64,000 nucleotides of DNA from Desulfobacterales bacterium. GTDB taxonomy: Bacteria > Desulfobacterota > Desulfobacteria > Desulfobacterales > JAFDDL01. Shown in pieces: positions 17,451 to 27,085 of this stretch. Every line of letters starts with the position of its first letter. The first letter of the stretch is position 1. The notes beneath the pieces are model-generated. The model saw only the letters and a list, made by a program, of their open reading frames with translations, searched no databases and was not told the origin of the DNA. The position numbers and the translations under genes are program-made. The stretch is taken from contig JAVEYW010000015.1 of assembly GCA_034003325.1 (NCBI GenBank), forward strand, positions 55,019 through 119,018. The letters are read 5' to 3'.

Positions 17451-19952
17451 TCAGCCCATTTGCTCTTCCGTCCGCGCGATGATCTCCGCCTGCTGCGAGG
17501 GCGAAAGTTCGGTGAAATACGCGCAGTAGCCGGCAACCCGAACGACGAGATCCCGGTATTTTTCCGGATTTTTCTGCGCGTCCAGCAGGGATTGCTTATT
17601 GAGGATATTGAACTGAATATGTGCATGTTTCTGACTGCACCAGGCGCGGATAAGATGCATCAGCCGGCGAGTCCCCTCTTCCCCGGCCACATTCGCGGGG
17701 GCCATTTTCATATTCAGCAGGTCTTCGCGATGCTCCTTGTAGATTTGGCAGGTCGCCCTGGCGATGGACTGGAGCGTCACCGTGGGCCCCTTGGTGTCGC
17801 AGCCGTGGGAGGGAACAATCCCGTCGGAGAGGAATTCTCCGGCCGGCCGGCCGTTCGGCGTGGCCATGGTCGCCTTGCCGCAGGGGTTGTGGAAGGTGAT
17901 CGGAATGATGCGCATATTGTAACTCTGACCATGGGGCTTGGGATACTTGTGGGCGTATTCCATAACCGTGCGCTGGATATGGTAGCCGATGGCGTCCACC
18001 CACTCGATGCCGTTGCCGTACTTGGGGGCATTGAGACACATCTGGCGAATGGCTTCCCTGCCTTCCCAGTTGCACTCCAGGGCCTCCAGGAGCTGGTCCC
18101 AGGTCAGCTTCTTCGTGTCATAGACGAGGTGCTTGATCGCTGCCAGGGAGTCAATGCAGGTGGCGAATCCGCCAAGCCCGTCGATACAGCCCGCATCCAG
18201 CCCCCCCGGGAAGTAATCCGCGTGTGTGTGGAGATCCCGGCCTTGCTCCATGGCCAAATCATGCATCAGGGAGGCCAGCGGAGCCGCGATATACCTGGGC
18301 TTCAGGGTGACTGCCGTGGTAGTCTGTATCATGCAATGCTTGGTAACATTCTCCAATTGCATCTTGAAGGCATTCCACACCTCGTCATACGTCTTGAAGG
18401 TCCTCGGATCGCCTGTATTCAAGCCGAATTGCTCGTCCTGATGGATTTTCATCCTGCCGTCCCGGAGCGTCATCTCAATGACAGCGCCGTAATTGATGCC
18501 GGAATTTCCGGTCTTGTGGGTTTCGCGGTTCGGCAGACGCGATTCGCTGCATCCGGATATGGCGTAATCCAGGGCTTCTTTTCTCACGATGCCGTTGCTC
18601 ATAAACCACGGCACCATGAACTCGTCGTTCAGCAGTTTGGGCGAGCCTTTGCCGTCCTTGATGACCTCAGCCACGGCATGCAGGAACTTGTCGGGGGTAT
18701 TGGCATGAATCCGCACTCCCAGCTCCGGGTAGCTGCACTTGAGCGCCCGGGTCGATTCCAGCAACACATAGGAAAGCTCGTTCGTGGCGTCGAAACCGTC
18801 GGGGGTCTGGCCGCCGATGGTTACGGTCTCGTGGTGGGAGAATCCCTCGCGGCCCTTGGCAAAGGCGGGCGACATCGAAGACTGAATGCACTGCATGATG
18901 TTCAACCAGAGGCACTGGAACAGCTCCCGGGCCGCTTCCGGCGTGATCCGGCCCTCCTCGAGGTCTTTTTTGTACGTGGGATAGAAATACTGGTCCATCC
19001 GGCCTGAGTTGATATCTCCTCCGACCATCTCCTCAAAGCGCGAGAAAAGCTGGGTGAACCACTGGGACTGGATCGCCTCCCGGAAAGTGCGCGCCGGATT
19101 TTCCGGAACCCACGCGCAGATGGCCGCGATCTCCTCCAGTTCCTTCTTGCGCTGCACATCTTTCGTCTGGGCTGCCATCTGGGCGGCCAACTCCGAGTAA
19201 CGCTTCGCGAACAGGCTCAATGCGTCGCAGGTGATGATCGCCGCTTCGTAGAATGGCCCTTTGAGGACAATATCCCGCGGATGCTCCAGCGCGGCCAGCC
19301 GTGCTTTGGCTTCCTCGCGCAAGCCCTTGCAGCCGCGCTTCAGCATCTTCTCAAAATCAAGGACCCAGTTCTGGGAATGCCGCATGGTGGAAGTACTGAC
19401 GACCACGAACGTCTGTTTGCTCCCGACGTTCTCCGGATCCCGCCCGTAGTTCATGGCCCGGCTTTCAGGAGGCAGCGCCCTGACGAAATTAGGGGTAAAG
19501 TCCTTGCCATTCCAGTAGGGGAAGAGAACCTCGTCAATGATCTTCTTGTCTTCCTCGGTGACGGCAACAGCGTCCGGAGCCCCTTTAGCCGCAATGAATG
19601 CTTCCGCTCCCGCTTTCATGATGCTGCCGTCCAGTTCGGGAAAGACCAGAGAATACCGCCCGAACCAGGTGTTGGGCCGGCCCACGATCAGCTCATCGTC
19701 GAAGATGGTGACGGTCATTTTTTCCGCGATGTTCTTCAGGGCCTTGGCCCAGCGCAGAACCAGCGGCTGGCCTTCAGTGACCTTGAAAGACTCGGTGAAG
19801 TAGACCGCCCGATCCAGGGTGACGCGGGGGGGGCCGTAGGTGCGAATGGCGTCGAACATTCTGAGGACCCGGTCGGTCACGGTGCCGTGCAAGACCTTCT
19901 TGCCCTCGAGAATGGCCTGTTCTTGTGCTGATAGTACCTGTGCGGTTTCCAT
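17451..19952 (-). CDS. Glycyl radical enzyme, isethionate-lyase-like clade
   Basis: 833 residues from the ATG at 19952, placed 9 nt after GGAGGT (starts at 19958 and 19976 also fit). PFL-like domain in the N-terminal 650 residues; the glycine-radical loop is RVAGYCAYF with Gly808. The thiyl Cys468 and general base Glu470 are in SGCSESR, the CxE signature of eliminating enzymes (diol dehydratases, CutC, IslA, HypD) and not of PFL. Segments MRHSQNW (190-196), GCSESRLPNRE and the LNMKMAP/AGEEGT/RAWCSQKH stretch resemble isethionate sulfite-lyase, as recalled. No isethionate transporter or sulfite-related gene is nearby, so the substrate remains unknown. It is flanked by aconitase X pairs on both sides. 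Confidence 0.85.
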   Translation of the reverse strand: METAQVLSAQEQAILEGKKVLHGTVTDRVLRMFDAIRTYGPPRVTLDRAVYFTESFKVTEGQPLVLRWAKALKNIAEKMTVTIFDDELIVGRPNTWFGRYSLVFPELDGSIMKAGAEAFIAAKGAPDAVAVTEEDKKIIDEVLFPYWNGKDFTPNFVRALPPESRAMNYGRDPENVGSKQTFVVVSTSTMRHSQNWVLDFEKMLKRGCKGLREEAKARLAALEHPRDIVLKGPFYEAAIITCDALSLFAKRYSELAAQMAAQTKDVQRKKELEEIAAICAWVPENPARTFREAIQSQWFTQLFSRFEEMVGGDINSGRMDQYFYPTYKKDLEEGRITPEAARELFQCLWLNIMQCIQSSMSPAFAKGREGFSHHETVTIGGQTPDGFDATNELSYVLLESTRALKCSYPELGVRIHANTPDKFLHAVAEVIKDGKGSPKLLNDEFMVPWFMSNGIVRKEALDYAISGCSESRLPNRETHKTGNSGINYGAVIEMTLRDGRMKIHQDEQFGLNTGDPRTFKTYDEVWNAFKMQLENVTKHCMIQTTTAVTLKPRYIAAPLASLMHDLAMEQGRDLHTHADYFPGGLDAGCIDGLGGFATCIDSLAAIKHLVYDTKKLTWDQLLEALECNWEGREAIRQMCLNAPKYGNGIEWVDAIGYHIQRTVMEYAHKYPKPHGQSYNMRIIPITFHNPCGKATMATPNGRPAGEFLSDGIVPSHGCDTKGPTVTLQSIARATCQIYKEHREDLLNMKMAPANVAGEEGTRRLMHLIRAWCSQKHAHIQFNILNKQSLLDAQKNPEKYRDLVVRVAGYCAYFTELSPSQQAEIIARTEEQMG

Positions 19953-20098
19953 ACCCATTGTACCTCCCTTTTTCATATGTTTCTTCCTGCCATCTTATAC
20001 TCCTTACGAACCCCAAAGCCTTCGCCTATGAGTGACATCACACGGCAGCGGGACTTCTCCCCCGCAGTCAGGCAGGGAAGCCCCACACCGATTTTCAC

Positions 20099-21514
20099 TT
20101 AAAAGATTTCATGTTTTCCTCTGAACTCCTCAATGTCGTCGATGCTGGGATCGGGAATCACTCTGTCGATCTCAAGCGGTTCATCCCACCGGGTGGAATC
20201 ATACTTCCCGGTCACCGCCGCGTTGATCAGTTCGGGCAGGCTGGCGAATATGACCCCGTGTCCCAGGCCGCCAAAGATCTTGAACTGCTTGAAGCTGTTG
20301 GTGGCGACGTTGAAGTCGCTACCCCAGTCCACACTCAACGCATTCATACCCCAGCAGACTTGGTGATAGATCTTGCCGCCGGCGTCCTCGATGATCTTGG
20401 CATCCCCGTAATGCTTCGCCATGTGGTAGCTCGGCGTATCGGTCTGCACCCAGAGCATGACGTCTTTGTGCACTTTTTTGCCCTTGATGGCTTGGGCGAT
20501 CTGATGGATTTCCTCGTAGATCAGCAGCGGACAACCCATGTGGACGATATCCACCTTGTCGGTTTTGGCCGTACGCAGCTCCGCATACATCGCCTTCACA
20601 TCCTTGAGGGAGAGGGGAATACGTTCCACGTCCTTGGGCACCTTGCCCCCGAAGGCGGCCTCCAGCGTCGGGGAGCCGGGCGTGATGCCGATCAGATGCA
20701 GCATCGGATCGTTCATGCCGGGGGAAGCGCAGGCGCACAAAGCCTTGGCGGCCGAGGGCATCAAGCGGGGAGGCATATTGAGCACAGCCGGAAGCCGGTT
20801 GTTGGCCCGCTTTGCAATGGCGCCGCCTAATGCAGCCCAGTCGGCCGGATCATCCACAAGGTTGAGTTTGATGTCATCGTCCAGTTCATAAATCACTTTC
20901 GGTAGGCGATTCTCGTCCAGCAGCATTCCGTACTTCGGGATACAGCCGGTGATTGTCGCATACGGGGCAGCCACGGCACTCTCCCGGTTCGTCTTGACGC
21001 CGAGGATGGTGTTGAGGTAGCAGGCGCAGCTCGATTCACAACTGGCGGCGTATTCCCCGTGCAGAGGAAAAGCGCTGTTGAAGTGGGGCGTGCAGGAGTA
21101 GGTCGGCAGCCAGCCCATCTTATGCAGGGCATTGTAGCCTTCCTTGACGGCTTCATAAACGGTCTTCGACATCTTGAAATACTTGTTGTTCCAAGGCATT
21201 CCCTCCTTCTCATACGCGTCGATTTGAAGGACGTAGGGGTCCATGCAGCAAACGAGGTTGGGATCATCGGATACCTTGGCGCCCATATCCCAGAAGGGCT
21301 CCAGAACCAGGCCTTGCCCCCACTCGAACTGTTCATATTCCGGTGAGTCTTTCGGAAAGCCTTTGGGGCAGCCGATGTAGTGAATAAAGGACAGCTTTAC
21401 CATTTCTTCAGCCTCAACAGCCTCGCCAAAGGCCATCAGTCCTTCCATGGCGAGCTTCTTGGCCTCGCCGTGAACCCCGTCGAGCATTTCTCGTTCGTAT
21501 TTTGTAAGCTTCAT
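20099..21514 (-). CDS. Aconitase X large (catalytic) subunit, copy 2
   Basis: 471 residues, AAAGGAG before the ATG. Same architecture as copy 1 (opening MKLTKYEREMLDGVHGEAKK; GEYAASCESSCACYLNTILGVKTN; CASPGMNDPMLHLIGI; MGCPLLIYEEI) but clearly diverged: the SSES block reads SCESSCACY with two extra Cys, and copy 1 has a longer insertion around 330. The two copies are paralogues of separate specificity rather than a recent duplication. The large subunit follows its small subunit after 47 bp, and the glycyl radical enzyme gene follows after 146 bp. Confidence 0.85.
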   Translation of the reverse strand: MKLTKYEREMLDGVHGEAKKLAMEGLMAFGEAVEAEEMVKLSFIHYIGCPKGFPKDSPEYEQFEWGQGLVLEPFWDMGAKVSDDPNLVCCMDPYVLQIDAYEKEGMPWNNKYFKMSKTVYEAVKEGYNALHKMGWLPTYSCTPHFNSAFPLHGEYAASCESSCACYLNTILGVKTNRESAVAAPYATITGCIPKYGMLLDENRLPKVIYELDDDIKLNLVDDPADWAALGGAIAKRANNRLPAVLNMPPRLMPSAAKALCACASPGMNDPMLHLIGITPGSPTLEAAFGGKVPKDVERIPLSLKDVKAMYAELRTAKTDKVDIVHMGCPLLIYEEIHQIAQAIKGKKVHKDVMLWVQTDTPSYHMAKHYGDAKIIEDAGGKIYHQVCWGMNALSVDWGSDFNVATNSFKQFKIFGGLGHGVIFASLPELINAAVTGKYDSTRWDEPLEIDRVIPDPSIDDIEEFRGKHEIF

Positions 21515-21561
21515 GATTGTCTCCTTTTCTAAAGTCGTCGTTCCAATTTCGTTGGGAGAAG

Positions 21562-21996
21562 CTACCCCCTCCGGGTTACGGTAACGATGGCCGGCTTGTC
21601 GAAGCCGTCTGCCTCGATGGTCACCCAGTCGCCGCTCTTGATGGCCTTCAATGGATCGGTGTCGAGACTGTCCACGGCGGGAATCCTGCTTGCGACGGCG
21701 CCGCCGACATCAATGCCATGGACAGCCTGGCAGATGATGCCTGCAGGGCCCTGCTTGGATCCCCTGACCTTGAACAGCAACCCGAAGGCGCCGGAGGTGG
21801 AGCCGGTCACCGTCGGGTAGACCACAATCTTGTCCTTCACGCTTTGACCACTCATCGGGTTTCCGACCATCTTGATGATTCCATTATTCAGGATGGAACA
21901 CGGGGCCCAACTTAGAGGCATCTCGCTTACCAGAGCCTCGCCTTCTGCTCTCCCCTTGGCCTTAGTCTTGCCTTTCAACACCACTTTCTCTTCCAT
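21562..21996 (-). CDS. Aconitase X small (swivel) subunit, copy 2
   Basis: 144 residues; AAAGGAGA precedes the ATG. DUF126 motifs IVVYPTVTGSTSGAFGLLFKV and GIICQAVHGIDVGGAVASRIPAVDSLD, with the C-terminal VTIEADGFDKPAIVTVTRRG, mirror copy 1. It appears to be the first structural gene of the cluster, lying 141 bp downstream of the orphan receiver gene. No clear sigma-54 (-24/-12) element was seen in that gap. Confidence 0.88.
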   Translation of the reverse strand: MEEKVVLKGKTKAKGRAEGEALVSEMPLSWAPCSILNNGIIKMVGNPMSGQSVKDKIVVYPTVTGSTSGAFGLLFKVRGSKQGPAGIICQAVHGIDVGGAVASRIPAVDSLDTDPLKAIKSGDWVTIEADGFDKPAIVTVTRRG

Positions 21997-22137
21997 GATC
22001 AGTCTCCTTTATGTTTGGGCGCTGCCGTGAAGCGGCGCAAATTTCACCGGGACCGCGCCTTTCACGATTCCGGATGCCTCGAACTCGTTTCTATCCAAGA
22101 TCTTTTAAGCGCAAAATCACCTGAATCTGATTTCCGA

Positions 22138-22539
22138 TCACGACACGCCATTCATAAGCGATGAAATGTATTTCCGGCCTTCAAGGACTTCCCGGATGGC
22201 TGGAATCAAATCGATCACTGCTCTTCGCTTTAAAACAAAGCCATCGGCTCCTGCCGCCATCGCGTCTTTTATTATTGATCTTTCTTCATGGAGGCTCAGA
22301 ATAATGATTTTTATGTTGGGAAAATCTCTTTTGAGCGCCGATGCAATGTTTATTCCCCCTGAAAATGGAAGCGACTGATCAACCAACACCACATCGGGAT
22401 GGAAGCTTTCCAGGGCATCATAGAGCGACCTCTCGTCGGCCACCATCAAAACCGTCTTGGCCTCATCTTCAAGAAGGCGGCATATCCCTCCCAGCATGTT
22501 TGCATGTTTATCAGCGAGCATGATGCGGCTTTTTTTCAA
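22138..22539 (-). CDS. Orphan receiver-domain protein
   Basis: 133 residues, a single REC domain with no output domain. The phosphoacceptor Asp54 (VLVDQSLP) and the C-terminal Lys (FVLKRR) are present, but the acidic pair is ADK instead of ADD (Lys11), which may weaken Mg2+ binding. It is similar in length and layout to the receiver half of the NarL-type regulator encoded upstream, and looks like a duplicate that lost its HTH. It may titrate phosphate from the neighbouring kinase. Confidence 0.8.
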   Translation of the reverse strand: MKKSRIMLADKHANMLGGICRLLEDEAKTVLMVADERSLYDALESFHPDVVLVDQSLPFSGGINIASALKRDFPNIKIIILSLHEERSIIKDAMAAGADGFVLKRRAVIDLIPAIREVLEGRKYISSLMNGVS

Positions 22540-22884
22540 GATGTTTTTGCCCCTCCGGGCGTTGTCCGGATAATTTTCTCTATGGTTTCAGGAAAATTTG
22601 AATAGCGACCCACCACTCTTGCCCCATACAATCGCTTCCGCCAAAGGTATCAAGACTGCGGCGTCCGGTACCAACAGATCCAATTAATTTGGTCATGTTG
22701 AAACTTAGGGTATAGAGACGGCGATCATAAAACAACCGGGGTAATTACTCGGTTCAGGGGAAAACTTTACGGATCGGCTACTAGTAAAGTTACGATGTTC
22801 AGGAGGGATTTTTACGAGGAACCCAAAAACTCGCGTCATCTCCGGATTGATGGGGGCGAATGGGGTGTCGCCAACCGCTATACG
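22540..22884. other. Intergenic stretch without a gene
   Basis: 345 bp between the two regulator genes. It contains an imperfect inverted repeat (CTTTAC...GTAAAG, about 22770-22793) but no supported gene or promoter. Confidence 0.6.
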
Positions 22885-23526
22885 TTATACCGAGACGATG
22901 CCGTGTTTCACGGCGAACTGGACCAATTCGGCGCTGGTCTTGATATTGAGCTGTTCCATCATCTTGTATTTATGAAATTCAACCGTCCGGGTTGAAACAT
23001 TCAAAACGGATGCGATTTCTTTGGCGGACCTACCTTCGGCCAGGAGCTGTAAAACCTCCCGCTGCCGAGGGCTTATCTTATTCAACAGAAACTTTTCCGG
23101 TGAAACCCCTTCCTGATAGGTGCGGATAAGGTCTCCCGCGATCAGGGGGGTTATATACGTTCGCCCCTTCATGGCTTCATGGATCGCCGTAACCAGCTCG
23201 GATGGAGCCGAGTGTTTCAGGACAAAACCGGAAGCACCCGCCTCGAAGGCGCTCGCAGCATAGGTTACGTCCGGGTGCATGGTTAGAAAAACGATTTTAA
23301 TATTTTTATCGGTTATTTTAATCCGGCGAGCCGCTTCAATACCGTTGAGCTGGGGCATCGAAATATCCGCCACAATCACATCCGGACGGAGTGCGGCCGC
23401 CTGATCCACAAGTGCCCGACCATCCTCAACGCTTGCCACAATTTCAAACTCGCCCTCCAGAAGGCTTTTCATCCCTTCGAGGACGATCTTATGATCATCC
23501 GCCAACAGCACCCGTGGTTTTTTCAT
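22885..23526 (-). CDS. NarL/FixJ-family response regulator
   Basis: 213 residues. Receiver domain 1-120 with the acidic pair Asp10/Asp11, phosphoacceptor Asp54 (VIVADISMP), Thr in FLTMHPD and Lys in FVLKHSA. LuxR-type HTH at 148-210: ISPRQREVLQLLAEGRSAKEIASVLNVSTRTVEFHKYKMMEQL. The gene lies 26 bp after the sensor kinase gene, so the two form a cognate pair. Its position just upstream of the aconitase X/glycyl radical cluster makes that cluster a likely target, by inference. Confidence 0.92.
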   Translation of the reverse strand: MKKPRVLLADDHKIVLEGMKSLLEGEFEIVASVEDGRALVDQAAALRPDVIVADISMPQLNGIEAARRIKITDKNIKIVFLTMHPDVTYAASAFEAGASGFVLKHSAPSELVTAIHEAMKGRTYITPLIAGDLIRTYQEGVSPEKFLLNKISPRQREVLQLLAEGRSAKEIASVLNVSTRTVEFHKYKMMEQLNIKTSAELVQFAVKHGIVSV

Positions 23527-23552
23527 GCGTCCTCCTTCATTAAACCCCGTTG

Positions 23553-26321
23553 TTACAACTTCAAAGGAACTCTGACGGAGATCAGGGTTCCCTTTTCCGG
23601 CTGGGAGTGAATGGCAAGCTCCCCATTGATCAGCCTGACCCGTTCACGAATGCTTGAGAGCCCCAGTCCCGGTTTATACTTAACTTCCACCGGATCGAAT
23701 CCAATGCCGTTATCCTGCACCGATAACAAAACGTCATGCGCCTTGCCTTGTAAAGAAACAGAGACATCTCCTGCACAGGCATGTTTTGAAATGTTGTTGA
23801 GCCCCTCCTGGATAATGCGGTAAAGGGAAAGGCAAATATCCTTCGGGATATCCGTTCGGATGTTCTCATGATTAAAGACGACGTTTATCCCTTCCCTCCT
23901 TGAAAAGTTCGTGCATTCCGATTCGACCGCCTTGGTCAGTCCTAAATCATCCAGGATGGATGGGTGCAACTGGCGCGAGAGGTTGTGGACATCTCCGGAA
24001 GTTTTCACCAACCCCTCTTTTATCACACGAAGTTTCTCCCGAACAAGAGCAGGTAAAGTCGGCAATTGCCCTTCGAGTTTGCCGATATCGATCGCAAATA
24101 CCGCCAAGCGCTGCACCAGATCATCATGGAGCTCCCGGGCCAAACGGCTGCGCTCCAGCTCCTGATTGAAAATCAGTCTTCCAGCAAGCTGCCGGAGATC
24201 TTTTTCACTCTGTCGCAACAACCAGTCTCTTTTTCGAGATGTCTCTTCCGTCTGCTTACGTTCCAGGGCATTGACTAAAATCTCTCCCAGCAGGCGCAGT
24301 CGCGGGATAAATTCCTCCGGCCAGTCCCGCTCGCTTTTCACCGAATTGAAGACGATGATATGATCAACGGACCCACCGATGATGATTGGAATGTTCAGGT
24401 TGGATCGAATTCCCCACTTGATCCAGGTCTGTTTGTCCACGTCCGCCTCAGCCGGTAGATCATCGAGGCGTGAAACAGACAATACTTCGTGCCTTCGAAT
24501 CAGTTTGTCGTACGCCCATGGGTTGATCGATACAGGGAGCTTTATCCCCCGGGGAACCGGTGGCAAAATCTCTTGTTCGCTAACATGGGTGATCTTCCAT
24601 TCCGTCTTATCCGGCAATACCTGAAGCAGTGCGCAGCGGTCGCTCTGAAAGAATTCGAGGATCTGTTTCAGTTTGTCCTCGATCTCAGGGTCCAGCTGAT
24701 CAGGAGATATGTTCACCAACCCGGCCGAGATGTTTGATACCAAACGTTCAAACCTCAGCAGATCCTCCAGGGTTTTCTCCGCTTGTTTACGCTCGGTGAT
24801 GTCTTGAACGAATCCCGAATAGTAGAGCGTTTCCCCACCCGAGCCGACCACCCTCCGGCTGCTGACCGATGCCCAAATTTTCACGCCATCCCGTCGCATT
24901 ATTTCTAGCTCAAAACCAAGCACAACATCCTGCTTTTCCATCAACCTCAATAACTCCAGACGCTTATCCGGATCTGAGTATAGCTGACGTCCCAAGTCCT
25001 GAATCTTTGACATAAACTCACCGGACGAATCATATCCCAAGATCCTTGCCAGAGTGGGGTTGACCGTCAGGGGTTTTCCCTGCGGCGAGGTTTCAAAAAT
25101 ACCTTCCACGGCACCTTCGAAAATGTTTCGGTACTTTTTTTCCGCTTCCCTGAGGGATGTCTCGGCCGACTTTTTCCGGCGTATCTGGCCAACGAGAAAA
25201 ATGATCAGGACGCTTTCCGCCAGGCAGAAGGCCAAAATCCCGATCATGTGATACTTGAAGTCCCAGATCGTGAACTCCTTATTGCTGATGATGCTTCCCT
25301 TCGGTAAAGCGCTTTCGCTCAGGTGCCAACGCTTGAGCTGCCGCCAGTCGAATATGGGTACGGGAGGCGTCTTCAGGATTTCGGAGGCATCCCTCCTCGG
25401 CGCAATGCCGCTGAGGAAATCCAGAACGAGTTTCCCCGCCTGCGAGCCGATACGCTCGGAGTCGAGGAGACTGCCTCCCACAATCCCGTATCCCAGACCG
25501 GTGTCGACAACCCCGAAGATTGGCGCTGCGGAGACCTGACTTAATCTTTGGGCAACTATCGGGGTCGTGTACTTTGCCCCTTTGATATCCTGAACAAGAG
25601 CCAACAACAGAAGAATGGATCCGGGCGGCACGTTGGAGACGGTAGCCAGCATCTCCTCGAAGGGCATGTGGCTCAGGTACTGAAATTCAAGCCTGGTCTC
25701 CCATTTTTTCAAATCGCGACGTGCCTGCGCTTCTATCCGCCTGTCAACTTCGTGTTTACCGCTCACGACATAGACGCGTTTTACGCCCGGAACCAAGCTC
25801 AGCGCAATTTCAAGGGTTCCCGTGATATCGAGTGAAGCGGTATGCCCGACGATGGTGCGATCCGCAGTTGACAAATCAACGTTCTTTTGCAGGTACAAGG
25901 CGATGGTGGGAACATCCGGAAAGATATCTCCGCAATCTTTCAGCAAAAACGCCAAGGCTTCCGGGTACATGGTGATTATCACGTCGACTTTTCGATGGCC
26001 GTACTGCAGGCGAAATTTTTCGGCCAGGGCTTTCCTGTACTCGGCACCGGGGGTCCGGATGAGGCTCAGGGACTCGAAAAACAGTTTCGGGCCGGAAAAC
26101 CCGCCGAAGCCCAGCGTTGTTGAGAGTCCTTTGTCGGTACTTTGGAAAAGAGGCCCGTTGGTTTCGCCGGAATGTATGACCAGAACGTTCTTTCCGCTCA
26201 GATCAACCTGAACCTGTGTCTGGGCAGGGGCCGGGCCGGCACCAAGCCCAAGGGCGGGCAGGAGGAAAAAACATAATGAACAGGCTACCAATATCCATCC
26301 GATTCGGCGGGCTATCGACAT
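23553..26321 (-). CDS. Membrane sensor histidine kinase with ABC-substrate-binding-like sensor, PAS and GAF
   Basis: About 922 residues (start at the ATG at 26321; the ATG at 26345 is also possible). Domains in order: signal sequence; periplasmic region about 45-350 resembling ABC_sub_bind proteins (VLVIHSGETNGPLFQ, YRKALAEKFRLQYGHRKVDVI); a membrane helix near 370-390; PAS with PAC (about 400-525); GAF (about 535-700); HisKA_3 dimerisation with RLARELHDDLVQRLA (His near 732); and a HATPase with DNGIGFDP. This is a NarX/DegS-type kinase. The sensor domain suggests a small soluble ligand outside the membrane, possibly the pathway substrate. Confidence 0.88.
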   Translation of the reverse strand: MSIARRIGWILVACSLCFFLLPALGLGAGPAPAQTQVQVDLSGKNVLVIHSGETNGPLFQSTDKGLSTTLGFGGFSGPKLFFESLSLIRTPGAEYRKALAEKFRLQYGHRKVDVIITMYPEALAFLLKDCGDIFPDVPTIALYLQKNVDLSTADRTIVGHTASLDITGTLEIALSLVPGVKRVYVVSGKHEVDRRIEAQARRDLKKWETRLEFQYLSHMPFEEMLATVSNVPPGSILLLLALVQDIKGAKYTTPIVAQRLSQVSAAPIFGVVDTGLGYGIVGGSLLDSERIGSQAGKLVLDFLSGIAPRRDASEILKTPPVPIFDWRQLKRWHLSESALPKGSIISNKEFTIWDFKYHMIGILAFCLAESVLIIFLVGQIRRKKSAETSLREAEKKYRNIFEGAVEGIFETSPQGKPLTVNPTLARILGYDSSGEFMSKIQDLGRQLYSDPDKRLELLRLMEKQDVVLGFELEIMRRDGVKIWASVSSRRVVGSGGETLYYSGFVQDITERKQAEKTLEDLLRFERLVSNISAGLVNISPDQLDPEIEDKLKQILEFFQSDRCALLQVLPDKTEWKITHVSEQEILPPVPRGIKLPVSINPWAYDKLIRRHEVLSVSRLDDLPAEADVDKQTWIKWGIRSNLNIPIIIGGSVDHIIVFNSVKSERDWPEEFIPRLRLLGEILVNALERKQTEETSRKRDWLLRQSEKDLRQLAGRLIFNQELERSRLARELHDDLVQRLAVFAIDIGKLEGQLPTLPALVREKLRVIKEGLVKTSGDVHNLSRQLHPSILDDLGLTKAVESECTNFSRREGINVVFNHENIRTDIPKDICLSLYRIIQEGLNNISKHACAGDVSVSLQGKAHDVLLSVQDNGIGFDPVEVKYKPGLGLSSIRERVRLINGELAIHSQPEKGTLISVRVPLKL

Positions 26322-26345
26322 TTCTGATTTCGGCGGCAGGTTCAA

Positions 26346-26895
26346 ATATTAATCCTCGAAATACGCCGTCTTGCCTTCTTTCTCCAAAATGCCGGCACGT
26401 CCTTCCTCTTCCCGGCACATGCCCGGGTTTCCATCGAGGGGCGTGTCAACGTATTATAACACCATTCCATCGGTCTCCCCTCATTCGACGCCGCGAACTG
26501 TCGGCGTCATCGGTCGCCTCGCAACAGCACCTCTCCTCTATAGCTAATGGTTGATCGGTGTCCCACGTTCCAAACTTCGGGGCGCACATCCCGATAAACT
26601 GGGGCAAATTCGATTATAATTTATCAGGAGGAGTTCCAATGTCAATCAGTTTATCCGTTTATTTTACCGATTTGGCCTAATTTAACTGAGTCGGTCCGTC
26701 GAGGCCGGCGGGTGCCGCCGAGAGGTCGAAATCCGGTTGAGAGCTGTTCTTCTTCCTTATGCGGGTCAGGACGCCGAGCAGGATCTCAAATACATTGATG
26801 GCTACCTCGGGCATCGGCAAGCCGTCCCACGGTGTCCACGCACCAGGCTTCATATCGGATTCATCCCGACGGATTCGGACGGCGAGGGAGGCAAT
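26346..26895. other. Intergenic stretch, no supported gene
   Basis: Upstream region of the sensor kinase. Short frames exist (for example a minus-strand frame of about 58 codons within 26680-26855) but none has a clear ribosome binding site or family motif. Nothing else is recognised. Confidence 0.5.
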
Positions 26896-27085
26896 TTACG
26901 CGCGCTTCCCGAAGCGTTTTTTGCTTTTCCAGAGTTTGTATACGGCCGGATATACGAGGAGTTCCAGCAGAAAGGAGGTGGCAAGTCCGCCGATCATAGG
27001 GGAAGCGATGCGTTTCATCACATCCGATCCGGCGGCGGTGGACCACATGATGGGAAGAAGGCCCATGCCTGTTCTATTGATCGGC
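26896..27085 (-). pseudogene. CusA/CzcA-type RND efflux pump, C-terminal remnant
   Basis: Reading minus from about 27085 to a TAA at 26898-26896 gives [19 protein letters not shown], then [20 protein letters not shown], then [16 protein letters not shown]. This is the last transmembrane region of heavy-metal RND permeases (typical WSTGxGxxVMxRIAxPMxGG). Only about 60 of the usual 1030 or more residues remain; upstream sequence is unrelated, so it is a decayed fragment. Confidence 0.8.

Noticed and set aside
15339..21514. The two large Cys-containing subunits as 2-hydroxyacyl-CoA dehydratase or benzoyl-CoA reductase subunits
   Set aside because: The openings (MKLTKxxxEMLDG), the CASPGMNDP block and the paired DUF126 swivel subunits are specific to aconitase X, not to the HgdB/BcrB family.
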